A program made the position numbers and the translations under genes. From assembly GCF_021155765.1 (NCBI RefSeq), contig NC_060112.1:10230001-10294000 (forward strand): 64,000 nucleotides of DNA, in the 5' to 3' direction. The notes beneath the pieces were generated by a model. The model searched no databases. It was not told where the DNA came from and saw nothing but the letters and a program-made list of their open reading frames with translations. Shown piece by piece: positions 48,201 to 60,862 of this stretch. The stretch's first letter is position 1. Each line of letters starts with the position of its first letter. Origin of the DNA: Diprion similis (taxonomy: Eukaryota > Arthropoda > Insecta > Hymenoptera > Diprionidae).

Positions 48201-50950
48201 TCGATCAGTTGAATATTTAACAATGACAAGATAGAAGATCGACACGTTGATTAACAATGAGTCAAGTTGGTCTGGTTTTTAATTAATTTCTACTATTTAG
48301 AGGAAATAATTCAAAGTTTCCGACAATAAGAAAAAATTTAATCTATCATATTTGTTTTGACATTTTTACGCCTGTGCATCCATACTAGTTTCGAAATTTT
48401 AGTGAATTTTGCTTCGACACAAATTGTTTGTAATACATAGTGACACTGAGCACTTTTCCCGTGAACAATGAAAAAAATATGAAACTGGCTTTCATTTGGA
48501 TATTTTATAGTAAACACTGCGATATGACAATTGTTAAATTTTTGTTCCTTCAAGCCCTTATCGTTTATGAACCAATTATGAATTGAACCTTGATGATTCT
48601 CATATCTTAGTTTACCCTTGAACATATCCAAATGGCTATCAGTCCAAGTTTTGACCCTCAGAGTTGGACGAAAGTCGATGGGTTAGCGCAAATGTAGTCT
48701 TACACTCGCCTGTAGTACTTTCAACGAATTTCTTCGTTTATGATGCTGTCGAATTTAATGAGCACTACTCAATTTCCGTAATTTCTACAGGAACCGGTGG
48801 AGGAACATCCCAGACCGTAACCAGCGGAGGCGGTACAGCGGTTGTTTCGAGCAGCTCTTCCGGTAACCCTTCAGCAGGAGGCTACTCTTACACGACAAGA
48901 TCTGATCCTGATAATCCAGGACAGGTTATATACACGTACACAGATTCTTCTGGAAAACAAGTTACCGGCCGTGCTCCAGCTGAAAGCATACAGTCCAACG
49001 TTGGTGGTTTACCTTTTTCTCCTTATCAGAATCAAATTCCTAATTTTGCGTTTAACTTGCAAGCTTTCGTTCAGGAATATATCCAAAGCATTCAAGCTCA
49101 GCAGCAGGCTATCCAAGCTCAGATCCAGAGTTTCTTGCCAAAGTAAGTTGAAACAAATTTTACTTTCACACTCATTGCGTAGTTTAGGTATTAAGCTTAC
49201 ATGTTACTAACGACAAGTGTGCATTGCATCAAGTAAACGTCCTTTTCAACAATGCTTCAAAACCTTACTTCCTGTTCCTTCAGTATCGTTCCGTGAACAC
49301 TATGGTGATGTTGGCCTTTGTAATTAGACGGTAATTGTTCCTTAAACAAGTACACAACCTTTGAACAACGTGTTCATTCACTCAAAGATCGCACTTATTT
49401 CTAACTTGCATGAAACCACTTGTATATTAATTTAACGACACAACAGTTTATATCCTTATATTTTGACAACTATGCATGGTGTCTGGTATTTCTATCTACT
49501 GCAGTGACGGGGGTTTTCGACCATTATTTATTTATTTCACACATCGGATCCAGTCATTTGCTTTTTAACTAACAAACATAATGTGAATCATGAATATCAC
49601 CTTTGCTTTGTGTATGCGAGTCAATATCAGGTTTACAAGCAGTTTTGCATCGACCAGTAAAACAGTGATAAGATATTTCCTGAGTAATCATACGTCGGTA
49701 CAATTAAAGCGGACCCTGTTTTATCGCATACTTTGAAGTAGATACGACCGATACGACGTACACAACGTGCTTCGGAAGTTTTCATTTCGTGTTAACTTTT
49801 CATCGATATATCACGAACGAGACTGTATGACCTATACGCTTTCAAGGAGGTTCAGCCCCTGTAAATTTCATTCGACCTAATCATCGCGAAGCTTTGTAAG
49901 ATTCATACAATATCAGCAACAGCTTTTTGTTGTTGAAGCTAATTAATATCGAATGAAATAAGTACAAAGAAGGCTAAACCCATTTGAGGCAACCTTTCTT
50001 CCCACCATTTCCTCGAGGTGCTTTTCACTTTCCTGCACCAAATTCTCTTGGTGTTGGTTCTTCGGCACTTCTTTCTTTTCTTACGCTCCCGTTCGAAGCC
50101 GGGATAAGCGTAACGGATACTCTTAGGCCCGTGGACAGGCATTCATGACGGGCCTTTCCGGGCTGGTCTTGGCCCAGGCCAAGAGCCTACTCTTACACTT
50201 GGGTATCCAGACCCAAGTTGACTATGGGAGAATCTAGAGGAGGTGCAAGTCATACCAGGCGGCAGCATGATGCGCCCAATTATCGGCGGTTTCAGAATCA
50301 TCAGAGGTGACGGTATCACCCAGAGGTGACAGGGTCAAGGGACTAGCGTGATGAAATGACATTAAACTCGAATACACATCGATCAAAGCCCTCCCGCTAT
50401 TTTCAACAAAGTGTTTTTTCTGTTAAACAATAATAGGTTCGGCGGTATGAATAATTTCCCGGGATTTGGAGTACCAAATTTTCTCCCAAATAATTTTCCC
50501 TTCGGCGGTAATAATGATGCCTCCCGCAATGGCATGAACCACGGACCCAATCCCGACGGTGGGGTTGTCTTTACCTCGACCACTGGCGGCGCAGCTACTG
50601 GAACCTCGCAGACGGTGAGATTTTAATTACAGCATATATATTCTCACAAAGGTGTCATCGGACAGTCTTTTTTAAATATTTTTGCGAATCAATACGTCAC
50701 ATTATTCACTTTTCTATGAGAGAAAAGTTGCTGATCAACGTTCTGTGTCATGTGAAATTGAAGCAGAAAATTTTTAACTGTTCAACAGAGTTCCGGTGGA
50801 GGTCAACCGGGAGGTAACTTCTATTCAACCTCCTCAAACTCCTACACATCCACGGTAATTGGTGCTGATGGTAAGCCTCACACTGTAAAAACAACCAGGA
50901 CCGTCATAAATGATAACGGAAAAATAACATCCAACGAGGTGACAGATTGA
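45267..50950 (+). CDS. Tandem copy A: secreted Gly/Ser/Asn/Gln-rich preproprotein, 293 aa
   Basis: Five exons: 45267-45357, 47977-48075, 48791-49142, 50437-50614 and 50789-50950, with phases 1, 1, 2, 0 and a total of 294 codons. Exon 1 is a signal peptide (MGVNWICALFCLLAIANIAI). Exon 2 contains two furin-type sites, RERR before SLNE and RKKR before GFAY, so a propeptide is probably removed. Exon 3 has a Gly/Ser-rich start, a motif SDPDNPGQVIYTYTDSSGK, and a Gln-rich helix-like end (QSIQAQQQAIQAQIQSF). Exon 4 is Asn/Phe/Pro/Gly-rich (PGFGVPNFLPNNFPFGG). Exon 5 ends with IGADGKPHTVKTTRTV and NDNGKITSNEVTD. The donor of exon 3 is a perfect GTAAGT that overlaps the stop seen if it is not used. 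The mature part lacks cysteine. Silk-like or matrix composition; no family recognised. Confidence 0.78.
46708..46890. repeat. Pair of related short hairpins in intron 1 of copy A
   Basis: At about 46708-46740 and 46861-46890 two imperfect hairpins share the pattern AAG-K-TCGTAT, about 10 bases, ATAC-R-AC-Y-TT. A half unit (AAAGGTTGTATCTGCC) recurs near 47291. They suggest that part of the 2.6-kb intron is repeat-derived, because the matching intron in copy B is only about 0.5 kb. Confidence 0.45.
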
Positions 50951-53900
50951 TTTGGGAAGAGCATATTATACGTCAAGTCTAATATTACACGGTAGCTTAA
51001 CGTAGTATATATCATGAGTATCGGATAATTAGATACGCCTAATGGTGCAAATTATTACGAAATGTGATATTCAATGTTGCTAAATTTTTATACCCGTGCA
51101 TATTTGCCAGAAAATCAATGATATGAGATGAATGTTACTTCTACCCTGATGAAATCTCGCTGAAGTTATTTCGAGTGACTTGAATTTTATCTGGCAAATT
51201 AGAAATTTCTGTTTTCACAGTTTTCTCAAAACATTGATAGGTGTACACATAAAAAGAAACATCTCAGCGGGGTATACTGATGAAATTTTTATTATTTTTA
51301 ATGTCGTTACTCATGTATAATTATTTATTTCGATCACTCTTGATCTGTAATTTAAATCTATTCTCGGCAATTATACCAACGTCGTGAAATTGCGCTCACT
51401 GTTATGAATAGATCAAGTTTTCACCTGTACTTTTGATAAGGAAAATCGAGTGACGAGAAATTATTAAAAAGTAGAGTAGATACAATAATTACTTATGAAG
51501 CTATAATTAATTAATACACTTGTTGTGCCTATGCGTATAAATCAAATTATTGGAAAAATTTTTGCAACGACTTTCTGGTGTGTAATGAATCTATAGACAC
51601 AGAAAAATAAAAATACATGTAAAAAGCATCATACATAGAATTTTTATGTACTCGCCATTGTCTAATTTGGAAACACGATGCTGCTGGCGGTTCTTGTTTC
51701 GCGGCATTGTATGCACAATGGGTATTATAATAGGCGTATACGGAGGAACGCAGTAGTTTCTTACAGGGCATTCCAAGGCCTTCTCCACATTCATCGCATC
51801 GTGCATTCAAGACCGTCTTTTTTGCGACTCAACTTTCTCCCGCACAATTTACCTCTGTATACACGTGTGTGCTCTTTGTGGGTTTGATCAGCATGCAAGT
51901 GGTGTAGCGAGAGTTAAAAAATAAATAGTGATTCACTAATCGTTAACGTGACACACGCTCATCCTCTCTTGATGAGACATCGTAATTAAATCAGACAAAA
52001 ACAGGCGGGTTTCAATTGTAACGAGTCCGCTAGTCAATCGTTTCTCGTTTTGCGTCAGATGATCTTCAGTCATCAGTTGCGATACAATGAGGGCAATATT
52101 CGTTACACATCTACAATTTCTGTTCAATTCAGAATCGTTACAGTACCTTGTTTTCTTAAAGTCTGAGCTTCAATCGGTTCTTTTGAAATTTGATACAAAC
52201 GATTTAGCCATTTTGAAATGAATTTAGTGAGGACAGAGGCTATAGGTTCATTCAAATTTACTTATCTCCTTAAAGCGAGAATAAGGAGGACTGCAAAGGA
52301 TGAAGCATTCGAAGTGTTAAAACAACGTTACTGTCGGGTAATCTAGCTCCACAGACAATCAATATACACAGATAATAATGTTTTTTTTTATTCTACCCAT
52401 AAAATCAGGATTATTGATTCTGTCACGTTTTTTCGTGTCTTATCCAACATGGAAGAAAATCTTGAGTCCATTAATCAAAGTTTCCTAAACGCGAAATCCC
52501 ACTTCGAAACTTATCAGCCAAAGTACCTAGCCATGTCCACCGGTATGAATCGGGAATGGACTATGATGGTTTCGTTGATGGATTTAGTAAAGTAATTTAT
52601 CTTTTATAAAGTATGACGTCTTGTTGATCACCAAGGCGAATGACATCACGGAGATCAATGCTCGTTGTGAAGGCTCATCGTATTTATGTCTAAAATGAAT
52701 TCAACAAAAAATGGGCGGGCTATTCGATGAAATGCGAAAAAATAAACTATTCGGATCACTCGAAAAAATTCTACGTCTTCGTCGTTCCTGCCTGTTATTC
52801 GGTTTCGTCTCTATCGGTGAAACCTCATCCGATATTCATTGGAACATTTGAATCCTCGATCCAAATTCAAGCAGTTGTCTTGAAAGATGTTTGGTGGCTG
52901 GAAATATACCAGAAGTCCACGTCATGTTTGCAAATTGGTATCTACACACCACAAAAAGTTCAGTCATCCATTATTCTGTGTGTACGACTGCTACAGCGTG
53001 ACGTAATTACTGGAATTGAATTTAATTGAAATCAACGTGTGCGGAAATGAAATCGGATTATGCAGTGAGCGAATTGTATACAGATAACGTTACGCCAGGT
53101 AATCCGTAATTATTTGAGAACGATCTCAATATCAGCACACTGATAATTAATTCGTGATGAAGTTCATTGTTTTTACTTGAGATTTAGAAGACGTTTTCAT
53201 CTCGTGCGTTCAGAATTGAGACACTCGATAAATAGTTATAATATATTCGTGTATTACGTGTAATTCTTTGGTCTGTTTAGTGATTCAGTTTATTTAACCA
53301 GCTGATAAGAAACGGTTGCGAGTTTGGAACACACAAAGAGAATAACACAGGACATAGATACATGTATTAAATATAATATGTATTCTTAATTAGTCACCTT
53401 ACTATTCGCATTTTCTGCGAAAGGCAATTTGTCAGAATGCGGACAAAATTAAGGCTTTCTCATAAAAACTCACCTGAATTAGCTTATTATCACCAATTTG
53501 CTGGTAGTCTTCGATACGAAGTACAGTTTCATAGCAGGATTAGTCAATGGCCTCTTGTAATTGGATTTTAGGTTGATCATTTTTAAACACTCATTGTACC
53601 CCTAGTATTTTCAGAAGAGATTCTTGCTCTCAATACAATCACATCTCCCGCGTAGAATTTTTTTCTTGACCAGCCCACTTGTCACAGTATTACCATATCA
53701 CATTATCATGGCTTTCGTATCACCAAACTATATTCAATTTCGAAGTTGATTAATAATCTAGTGCTTACTTAGCTTCAGTTGCCACCAATTTATTTCAACA
53801 GTATAACTATAGCAATAAATATCAAATACACAAAAATTTCAAGTTAACAGTATTACGTAAGATAAATCAATTTTCCGTTTACTAAAATATGACTGGTTGT

Positions 53901-55460
53901 TTATTAATGTTTACCAATGAACTGCGTACCGAGTTCTGTGTTCCATGGCTACGATGTACCTTAAAAAGAATATGTACAGTGACTTTAGTCTGTAGTCTGT
54001 ATTTGTAAGAGTAGACACACTCTCCAAATTTACATAGCGCCTACCTGGCCATTAACTCACAGTATCATACGGTTTTTACGTCGCCTCAGCTGCTACCATC
54101 AAATTGACCATTGACTAACAGTCCATTTTTTCACTGCATCCACGGTTTCAAATTTACATCATTAGCTTAGTTTTGAATAAAATGTTCCAAATCTTTCGCA
54201 CAAGTTTAGTGTTTGCGTTAGATGACAATGCCACTTGGCAATCAGTGGAGCCAAGTTCGACTTGTTATTTCCTCAATTCAATATGTGTCTGAATTCACCA
54301 TGTTAGATGCCTTGTAATACTGCCACTAGATGGAGTTTCTTCTCGAAAACAAAACTTCGCGATGACATGACTAATAAAAATGTTAACGACACGAGTAACG
54401 CTCGCTGATAGGTAGCGGCCAAAGTTTCATATTGAGTACTTACTGCGTGTAAGTTGTAACTTTGGTTACCTACATCTTGATGAGGCTCATTCGCGTTATT
54501 AACCTTCAAGACTTCGAGGGCTTCAAGGAATCTTCCTGGTATAACGCTGAATGTGAGCTAACATGGCTTGCAATTGGAGACATTGATGATAATAAGCAAA
54601 GCAGTTGGCGCTCGATGTCACCTTGGAGCGAGCTACTTTCATAAACTTCTTTTTTTTTTTAGTAAGAAAAAATCAGCTGTTCAACTATTTAACAAGTAAA
54701 AATGCCACGAACGTCAGAGCTGTTTCTAAGACGTGGCTGCTCAGTTTAAACAGGTGTAGCCTGGTTCATGTCCAACGTTTCAGGTTACTACGAGTATGCG
54801 TAATATTTCAAAAAAACAAATGGTATACGCGTGCTCGAAACTTTGCTATATAGTCCTTTCCAGGTTTTTTAAATGTGACAATATTTTTATACATCTCGGC
54901 GGGCATGTTTATATTAATGTCCAAGACGTACTATACTTGTAACGATTCCATTATGCCGTATGTTTCATTGGAATAAGTCAGCAGTAACTGATTCTGATAC
55001 AAGTAAAGTACTTTCGTTTCAGAAAAAAATTGTCTTTTGACTGTTAAGTAATTTGCAATTTCAGAACAAGTCTTTTCACTTTCAAAGGACGCATCCGAAG
55101 ATGGTTAACAACAATTAAATGGCATATTCGCAGTGATCATCGTTCTGGACAATAGTTAGTAATTTGCATTTCAGTGGATAATTTTTCTCCAATAAAGTAT
55201 AATAAATAATATCGAAGGAGTGTAAACTGGTATTTCATGTTCATTCGTAAGTTGGATTAGACAGTAGAATAAATAAAATGGTTCTGAGATCAAATCTTTT
55301 GGTTATTGTCGGTAAAACGCAAGTGGCGAAATTGTTCTAGTGATTTCAAGTACGCTCAAATCATTTGATTGAGAATTTTGACAAAGCTGGCAAAGTATTG
55401 AGCCTCGTTAAGCCAAACGGGCAGCTACAGACCTGAAGTGCAAACAGATGTTACCGATCC
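50951..55460. other. Intergenic DNA between the tandem copies
   Basis: The first 2.5 kb is the duplicated 3' flank of copy A. The rest is AT-rich with no supported gene. Open frames such as 52727-53029 lie in the duplicated flank but are not conserved as frames in the second copy, so they are probably chance. Confidence 0.5.
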
Positions 55461-55467
55461 TATATAA
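55461..55467 (+). promoter_or_regulatory. TATA box of tandem gene copy B
   Basis: TATATAA follows GTTACCGATCC as in copy A. The downstream CCCAGTCATTAGCATCAACGT block is also conserved. The core promoter therefore looks intact even though the gene shows damage. Confidence 0.72.
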
Positions 55468-55634
55468 CCTGATGAGTGGCTGCTTTCCCCAGTCATTAGC
55501 ATCAACGTTCAGAGTGTGATAAGACTACACTAGTTCGCAATATCATCAAAGTGTAGTCATATTGTATAAGTTAACGAAAAAAACCACTAAACCTTCTCCT
55601 TCCTTTTTAACACTACAAGTTTTTTTTGGCGAAA

Positions 55635-58133
55635 ATGGGCGTCAAGTGGACTTGCGCCCTTTATTGCCTTTTAGTGATAGTAAATATTGCCACTGAGGCG
55701 ATTCTCTTGCAGTCCGCTGGAGAAAAAGGTGCGTAAAATTTTTTAATATCATTTTAAATTGCCCCTACTTTTTTTTAACAGTTCTCATGTACGCTAACAA
55801 TGATGCCGATGTCTCCCAAGTCTCGACAAATTGGTAAAATGAGGGATCACGGAGTATTGCATTTTCGGTTTCTGATAACGTCTGGTTCCATTTCTGTCGA
55901 TACTCTCACATGATTTTATAAAATTTTTGCTAGCCTTGTATTGCGATATACTTCGCAACTTTTAGTGGCTCAATTTGCCTAATTTTTACTGATTTTCGGA
56001 GAACGAAGAAAAGAATGGAATTTGGAATTATCAGACAACGAAAAAGAGATGTGTAACCTTCTCTTAATATTCTTACGCGGTATAGGAAAATTCCAAATTC
56101 AATCTAAAATTTAAAGTATTTAATCCAAGATCTATGCTTTATTACTCAAACCCTGCCACTTCTTTTCTATTTGTCATCGACCCAAAACATCCATGGTCTC
56201 TATTCACGTGCAGTGAATTTTATAAATTTGCTTCAATTCTTTTGATGTTCGTAGTATCATCCCAGGAAGAATACAGCAGCTCAGATATGGACTTAACCGG
56301 GCAAACCAAGTCAACACGTAGTTCGTCAAGCAGGTCGTCCTCTCGTGGACCAGGAAACTCTTGGTCTTACAAAGCAGACACTGATTCTGAAAATCCTGGA
56401 ATGGTTAATTACTCCTACATCGATTCTACCGGAGAAACGGTCATCGGTACCGCGTCAGCGGAGGACTTTCAGGTCGAGATTCGTGCTTTTCTTTATTACT
56501 CCAATCAGTACGAAATTAATAACTTTCCGTCGTACGGCTTTAACTTTTGAGATTTCCTTCGGCAGAATGACAATCCTCTCAAAGAGCTGCAGGAATCCCA
56601 GGACTCCTTTCAACCGTAATTTAAAACAAATTTTACTTTTTTTTACAAATAAACCTAGTACATACGTGTGTATTGCAAGAATGCTTGTATCTAACTAACA
56701 ATCAACGCGCATGATACTGAAATGAACCTTTTTTTGGATTACGATTCATATTCGTATTTCCTGTTCCTTCAGTATCATTTTGTGCGTATGTATACTAGAT
56801 TAGAAACAAATTCTTTTGCAAATAAGTCTGCGTTGTTCAACCTACGCCTTAATTTAAGCGCCTGCAGAAATAAACCATGAATATCGTCACCCTTATTCTT
56901 AGACACGAATACGGTTACCTATTCATGTTACGACAAAACAACTCACTTTGTGTTTTGATCGTGAATCTTCACGATCTGAAATCTGAAAATGAACTTTCAC
57001 TTCGTGTTTTTTGGATGAGTACCTTTGGTGGTCCGATGAAAATTTTTGAACGTGATCAGACGAGGTTCGAATTTCGAAGATTCGCAAAACTTCAACAATG
57101 ACTTCTCATCTAATAAAACTAATCTAATCAAATTACAAAGCCTCACAAAGATGATGCTGGATCCAATTATTCTCGGTAATATCCTTTAATTTTCATATAT
57201 ATTTTTTTCCTGGTTGTGGTTCCTTCGGCACTATATTACTTTCATACTCTCATTTGAAACGACAAAAGAACTAGTAACTTGATATAAACCAGTAGAGCTG
57301 GACAGTCCCAATCAACTAAGACTTTCCGTGAACTGAATTTGTTAAAACATACCAAGGAGCGAAACTGTCTAGTATCAGATGCACTCTCACTTCACTCTTG
57401 GACCCATGGCTTTGTACTTGGGCATCCATTCTGAAATTGAGTATTATAGAATCTAGAGGTGGTGACGATATTCTGGTAACACTCCGAATTAACTAGCTTG
57501 ACATGACATTAAACTTGTACATCTCCAGATGAAAGTTCTACAATTATCTTCAACAGTATTATTTTGTGTCAAACAATAGGTCCTTTAATCAGAATAATCG
57601 CATGCGATATGGAGCTCCAGCCTTCGTCAACTTCCCAAACAATTTTGGACGTGGAAATAACAACATTTTCCGCAATGGCCATAGTTCCAATTTCAAGAAT
57701 CTAAACTCTGCTGGTAATACTGTGCAGAGTAGCGCCAGCGAAGGTCCAGGAATCAATTCGGTGAGCTTTTGAACGGCATAATGTGGTTTTGAAACAGCTT
57801 GATCGTGAGGTCACTTTTAGTCACTTTTCCTAATTAATACGTCACTTTGTTCGCTCTCCTAAATGTGAGGGAAGAGTTGTTAATCGACGCTCCATGTGAA
57901 GTGGAATTATATAATCAATAAAGTTTTCTATTTTTCTTTAGGCTTTACCCGGCGCCGATTCCAAATTCTCTCAAACAGCCTCCGGGTCGAAAAACAGCAA
58001 CAGTTACTCAACCTCCTCAAAATCCAACTCCGTATCGGGAATTGGTCCCGATGGCAAGCCCTACAGTCGCAAAGTATATGTCAACGAAGTAAATGATAAC
58101 GGAAAAGTGACTATCGAGAGGGTCGAAGAATAA
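55635..58133 (+). CDS. Tandem copy B: diverged, possibly truncated paralogue of copy A
   Basis: The signal exon 55635-55728 (MGVKWTCALYCLLVIVNIAT) ends in phase 1 as in copy A. The next usable exon starts at 55 bp positions after 56200, at 56255 (SSQEEYSSSDMDLTG), and carries SENPGMVNYSYIDSTGE, matching SDPDNPGQVIYTYTDSSG of copy A. A TGA at 56548-56550 interrupts the frame just before the counterpart of the Gln-rich end. Beyond it the frame continues and the old phase-2 donor (CAACC|GTAATT, after 56615) survives. A donor before the stop (AATCA|GTACGA, exon end 56507) would restore the frame. It joins exons 57580-57760 and 57942-58133, both open and phase-consistent, to give 239 aa. Without it the product is 129 aa. 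The furin-site exon is absent. Whether the gene works is undecided. Confidence 0.5.
56000..56053 (+). pseudogene. Relic of the furin-site exon in copy B
   Basis: GAGAACGAAGAAAAG, then GGAATT and TCAGACAACGAAAAAGAGATG, resemble exon 2 of copy A (GAGAACGGCGAAGTC, GGACTC, TCAGGAAGAAACGGGGAT). The acceptor AG is degraded and no donor follows, so the exon appears dead. Alignment was by eye. Confidence 0.45.
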
Positions 58134-60680
58134 CTTGACCGAATGCGAATACGTCGATGATAAATTTATGGCAGTTTATCCTAGTACGTACTGTTATTAT
58201 CCATTGAAGTCACGTGCGCATTTCGCAGCTTCAATAATTCCGTTCTCATTATCATCCTCAAAATTTCTTTATTATTAAATTGCTCGAATTTCCGTCCGAT
58301 TTTACCGCGCAGATAAGCCATTTAATATGGTACTCCATAATGCATCAATCCTACGTTATAAGTAAAGTTGAGCGACATGAAATTATAACGATAAAATAGA
58401 TCAGATTTAGGTACCTCAGGATGTAGAATCAGGTCATAATCTATCGTGCGTATGCATAGTATTCAATTCATTATTAAGAAATATGGGGTTAGCTTCTAAT
58501 GTTCGAAGATGACAACTTCGAAATCATAAATTTATGATTGTCTTCTTGTGTCAACGACCGCGACTTTCGAGTGCAGAATTCTGTACGATGAGCATGTTGT
58601 TATGAGATTTCTTATTCTAAGGACAATTTTTATACTTTCTCACGTATTGCCATTATTTATAAGTCTGATTAATAAGTCTCTTTAACTGAGACATACAATC
58701 GGAAATTTTTTCCGTCGATGTTGTTTCTATCACTTCATGTTCCAGCCTTTTCCACAGAATATACTTGTTCCTCCATTTTATTACTCTTCTTTATTACTAT
58801 ACATGTGAGCGATTTGTGAATTCATTATTAAGTATATATAATGCTGGATATTAATCAGATGTGTCGATGAATGACTTACGATTAGAATAAGTTCGCAGGT
58901 CGATCCCGGATCGTTCTGTCCTGAATAAAGATTGAGTTCAGTTGGTTATCACTCACCGAATTCGTACATTTAAAAAAATGTGATCGATTATTGAGTTACC
59001 ATTTGATTTGTAATCAAAACTGCGGAAAATGAAGAATCTGAAGTGTCAAATAGTGCCACTGTTTACCACTCAGATAAATAACACAAACAGGAAATGATCG
59101 CTTTAATATTCTGCATAAAATCGAAGACATTATTTCTGTCACAGATTTTCCATAACTAATCCAAAACCAAAAGAGAATTTTGCTTCATGCATCATTTGAA
59201 TATGAATATGAATTCCCACTTCCAAACTCATCAACCAAAGAATCTATCTAACGTATAACAGTAAGTCAAGTTACACAGGACTGGAGTGGAATATGGTTCG
59301 TTTTAGAGATCGGGTACGGCAATCAGATTTTTATTAAATATCATGTCTTATTGATTACCACACTGGAGTTGCAACGTGAACATTAATACTCACTATGCAG
59401 GTATTGTACCTACGTTGAGTATGAATAAAATGAAGAATGAGTAAGTCATTAAATGAAATGCTCAAAAATAGACATTTCTGATCACTTAGGAAAGTCTTCG
59501 TCAATCCCGTTCGTTGCTGGGTTTTGTTCTGCTGAGGGGTGGTTCGATTTTATCGTCAATAATCCCCCGATTTCCGGTCTCCGTCCACCCACGAGGGCCT
59601 TGCCTAGATCCGCGGGGCTCTTTGAAGCCCCGGTCTAAATTTCTCCCGTAATACCAAACGGGTCTAGCTCTCTGGAAAATGGGTTGTGGCTGGTGATACC
59701 AGGAGTCATCGTCCTGTCTGTGAATTGGTATCTGTAAGTGAGAAAAAGTTCAACAATCCGTTATTCTACCTTATAAAGCTGCCACAGTTTCACGTGATTA
59801 TCAGACTTGAATTTAATTAAAATCAACGCATATGGAAATGAATTCACATTATACAGGTCGGTGTGCTGTTAACGTTATACCGCATAACAATTAAGTCATT
59901 ATTTCAGACCGTTCTAGGATTTTTTACAAGAAGTAATTGTGGTTCGAGCGCTACACTAGCACGTTGATAATTCGTAATGAAGTTCAATATTTATGCTTGA
60001 GATGTAAAAGAGCGTTTCTTCCGTCCCATGCGTTCGAAGCTGAGACATTCGAAAAATTATTCTGATCAGCACGTGTAATTAATTGGTGTGATTAGTCATT
60101 CACCTTATTTTTCAGCGGTTTCACACTGAGAGCATTGTAAACTAACTTGACAAATAACGTAGACACATAGTACGTAGTACATAGTAGAAAATATATATTA
60201 GCAATTATCTGTCCTTAACATCCGCGTTTTTTGGAGAAAAGAAATTCATCAGACTGCGAGAAAAAAATCAGGTTTTCTCAGCGAAACTCACCTCATTTTA
60301 TTAATTATCATCAATTTTTTGATGTTATTTTATTGTATGAATTAACAAATAAACGTTTTTCAGCAAAATTACTCGATCGTAGAATTAAATTGGATTTCAA
60401 GTTCATCGTTTGTCTCAGCTTTCAATTTCTCAAATCTGTAATTTTTTTAGTGAAGGAGTTTGCTGTCATATAAATATAAAGATTCATCGATGTTATCCAT
60501 GATTCCGAAATTCTTTCTCGTACAGTTTGGCGAAAAATTGAAGAAAAATTGTAAGGAGTAATTGAAAAGCAAACAATGTTTCCATCGCCCATAAAAAACA
60601 AAACTGAGTTGAATATTGAGCTAACAACAAATTGACCGGAAGAAATAGTTAATTGAACAAGAAAAATAATGTTTCCTAAT
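58134..60680. other. 3' flank of copy B and intergenic DNA
   Basis: It includes the duplicated flank and a GC-rich patch at about 59518-59678 with a small hairpin (GGGGCTCTTTGAAGCCCC). No gene is supported. Confidence 0.5.
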
Positions 60681-60686
60681 TTTATT
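60681..60686 (-). terminator. Polyadenylation signal candidate of the 62287 gene
   Basis: AATAAA on the reverse strand, about 180-220 bp beyond the two possible stop codons of the gene that starts at 62287. Confidence 0.4.
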
Positions 60687-60862
60687 ACTTGATTCGCACC
60701 CTAAAATTTCGCTAGAGCATTTGAATGACAATATTTTTAAGTATTTCGTGACTCATAATTTTTGTCCTTTACTTCAAACACAATATTATACTTCTGACAA
60801 ATGAATACAAAATTATCTCGTGCAATTCTACAATAGATTTACATTAAATGAATTTGTTTCTT

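Larger units (their letters stand above)
45060..53500 (+). repeat. Segmental duplication, copy A
   Basis: Diverged similarity to 55410-60320 appears by eye at matching places: the promoter block, all exons except exon 2, intron edges, and 3' flank. Flank examples are 52725-53030 against 59450-59830, ATTTAATTGAAATCAACG against ATTTAATTAAAATCAACG, and AAACTCACCTGAATTAG near 53474 against AAACTCACCTCATTTTA near 60287. Copy A is about 3 kb longer, mostly in introns. Confidence 0.7.
55410..60320 (+). repeat. Segmental duplication, copy B
   Basis: This is the partner of 45060-53500 in direct orientation. Offsets between matching points shrink from about 10.4 kb at exon 1 to about 7.1 kb at the last exons and 6.7-6.8 kb in the 3' flank. 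Length differences therefore come mainly from introns 1 and 2. A GC-rich segment at about 59518-59678 has no match in copy A. Confidence 0.7.

Noticed and set aside
48338-48631. 97-codon minus-strand frame in an intron of copy A
   Set aside because: No splice or signal-peptide support, and no counterpart in copy B. A transposon fragment is possible but unsupported.
50168-50183. Short GC-rich near-palindrome CTTGGCCCAGGCCAAG in an intron of copy A
   Set aside because: Too short and single to assign a role.
52727-53029. 100-codon plus-strand frame in the flank of copy A
   Set aside because: The DNA is duplicated at 59453-59830, but the reading frame is not preserved there.
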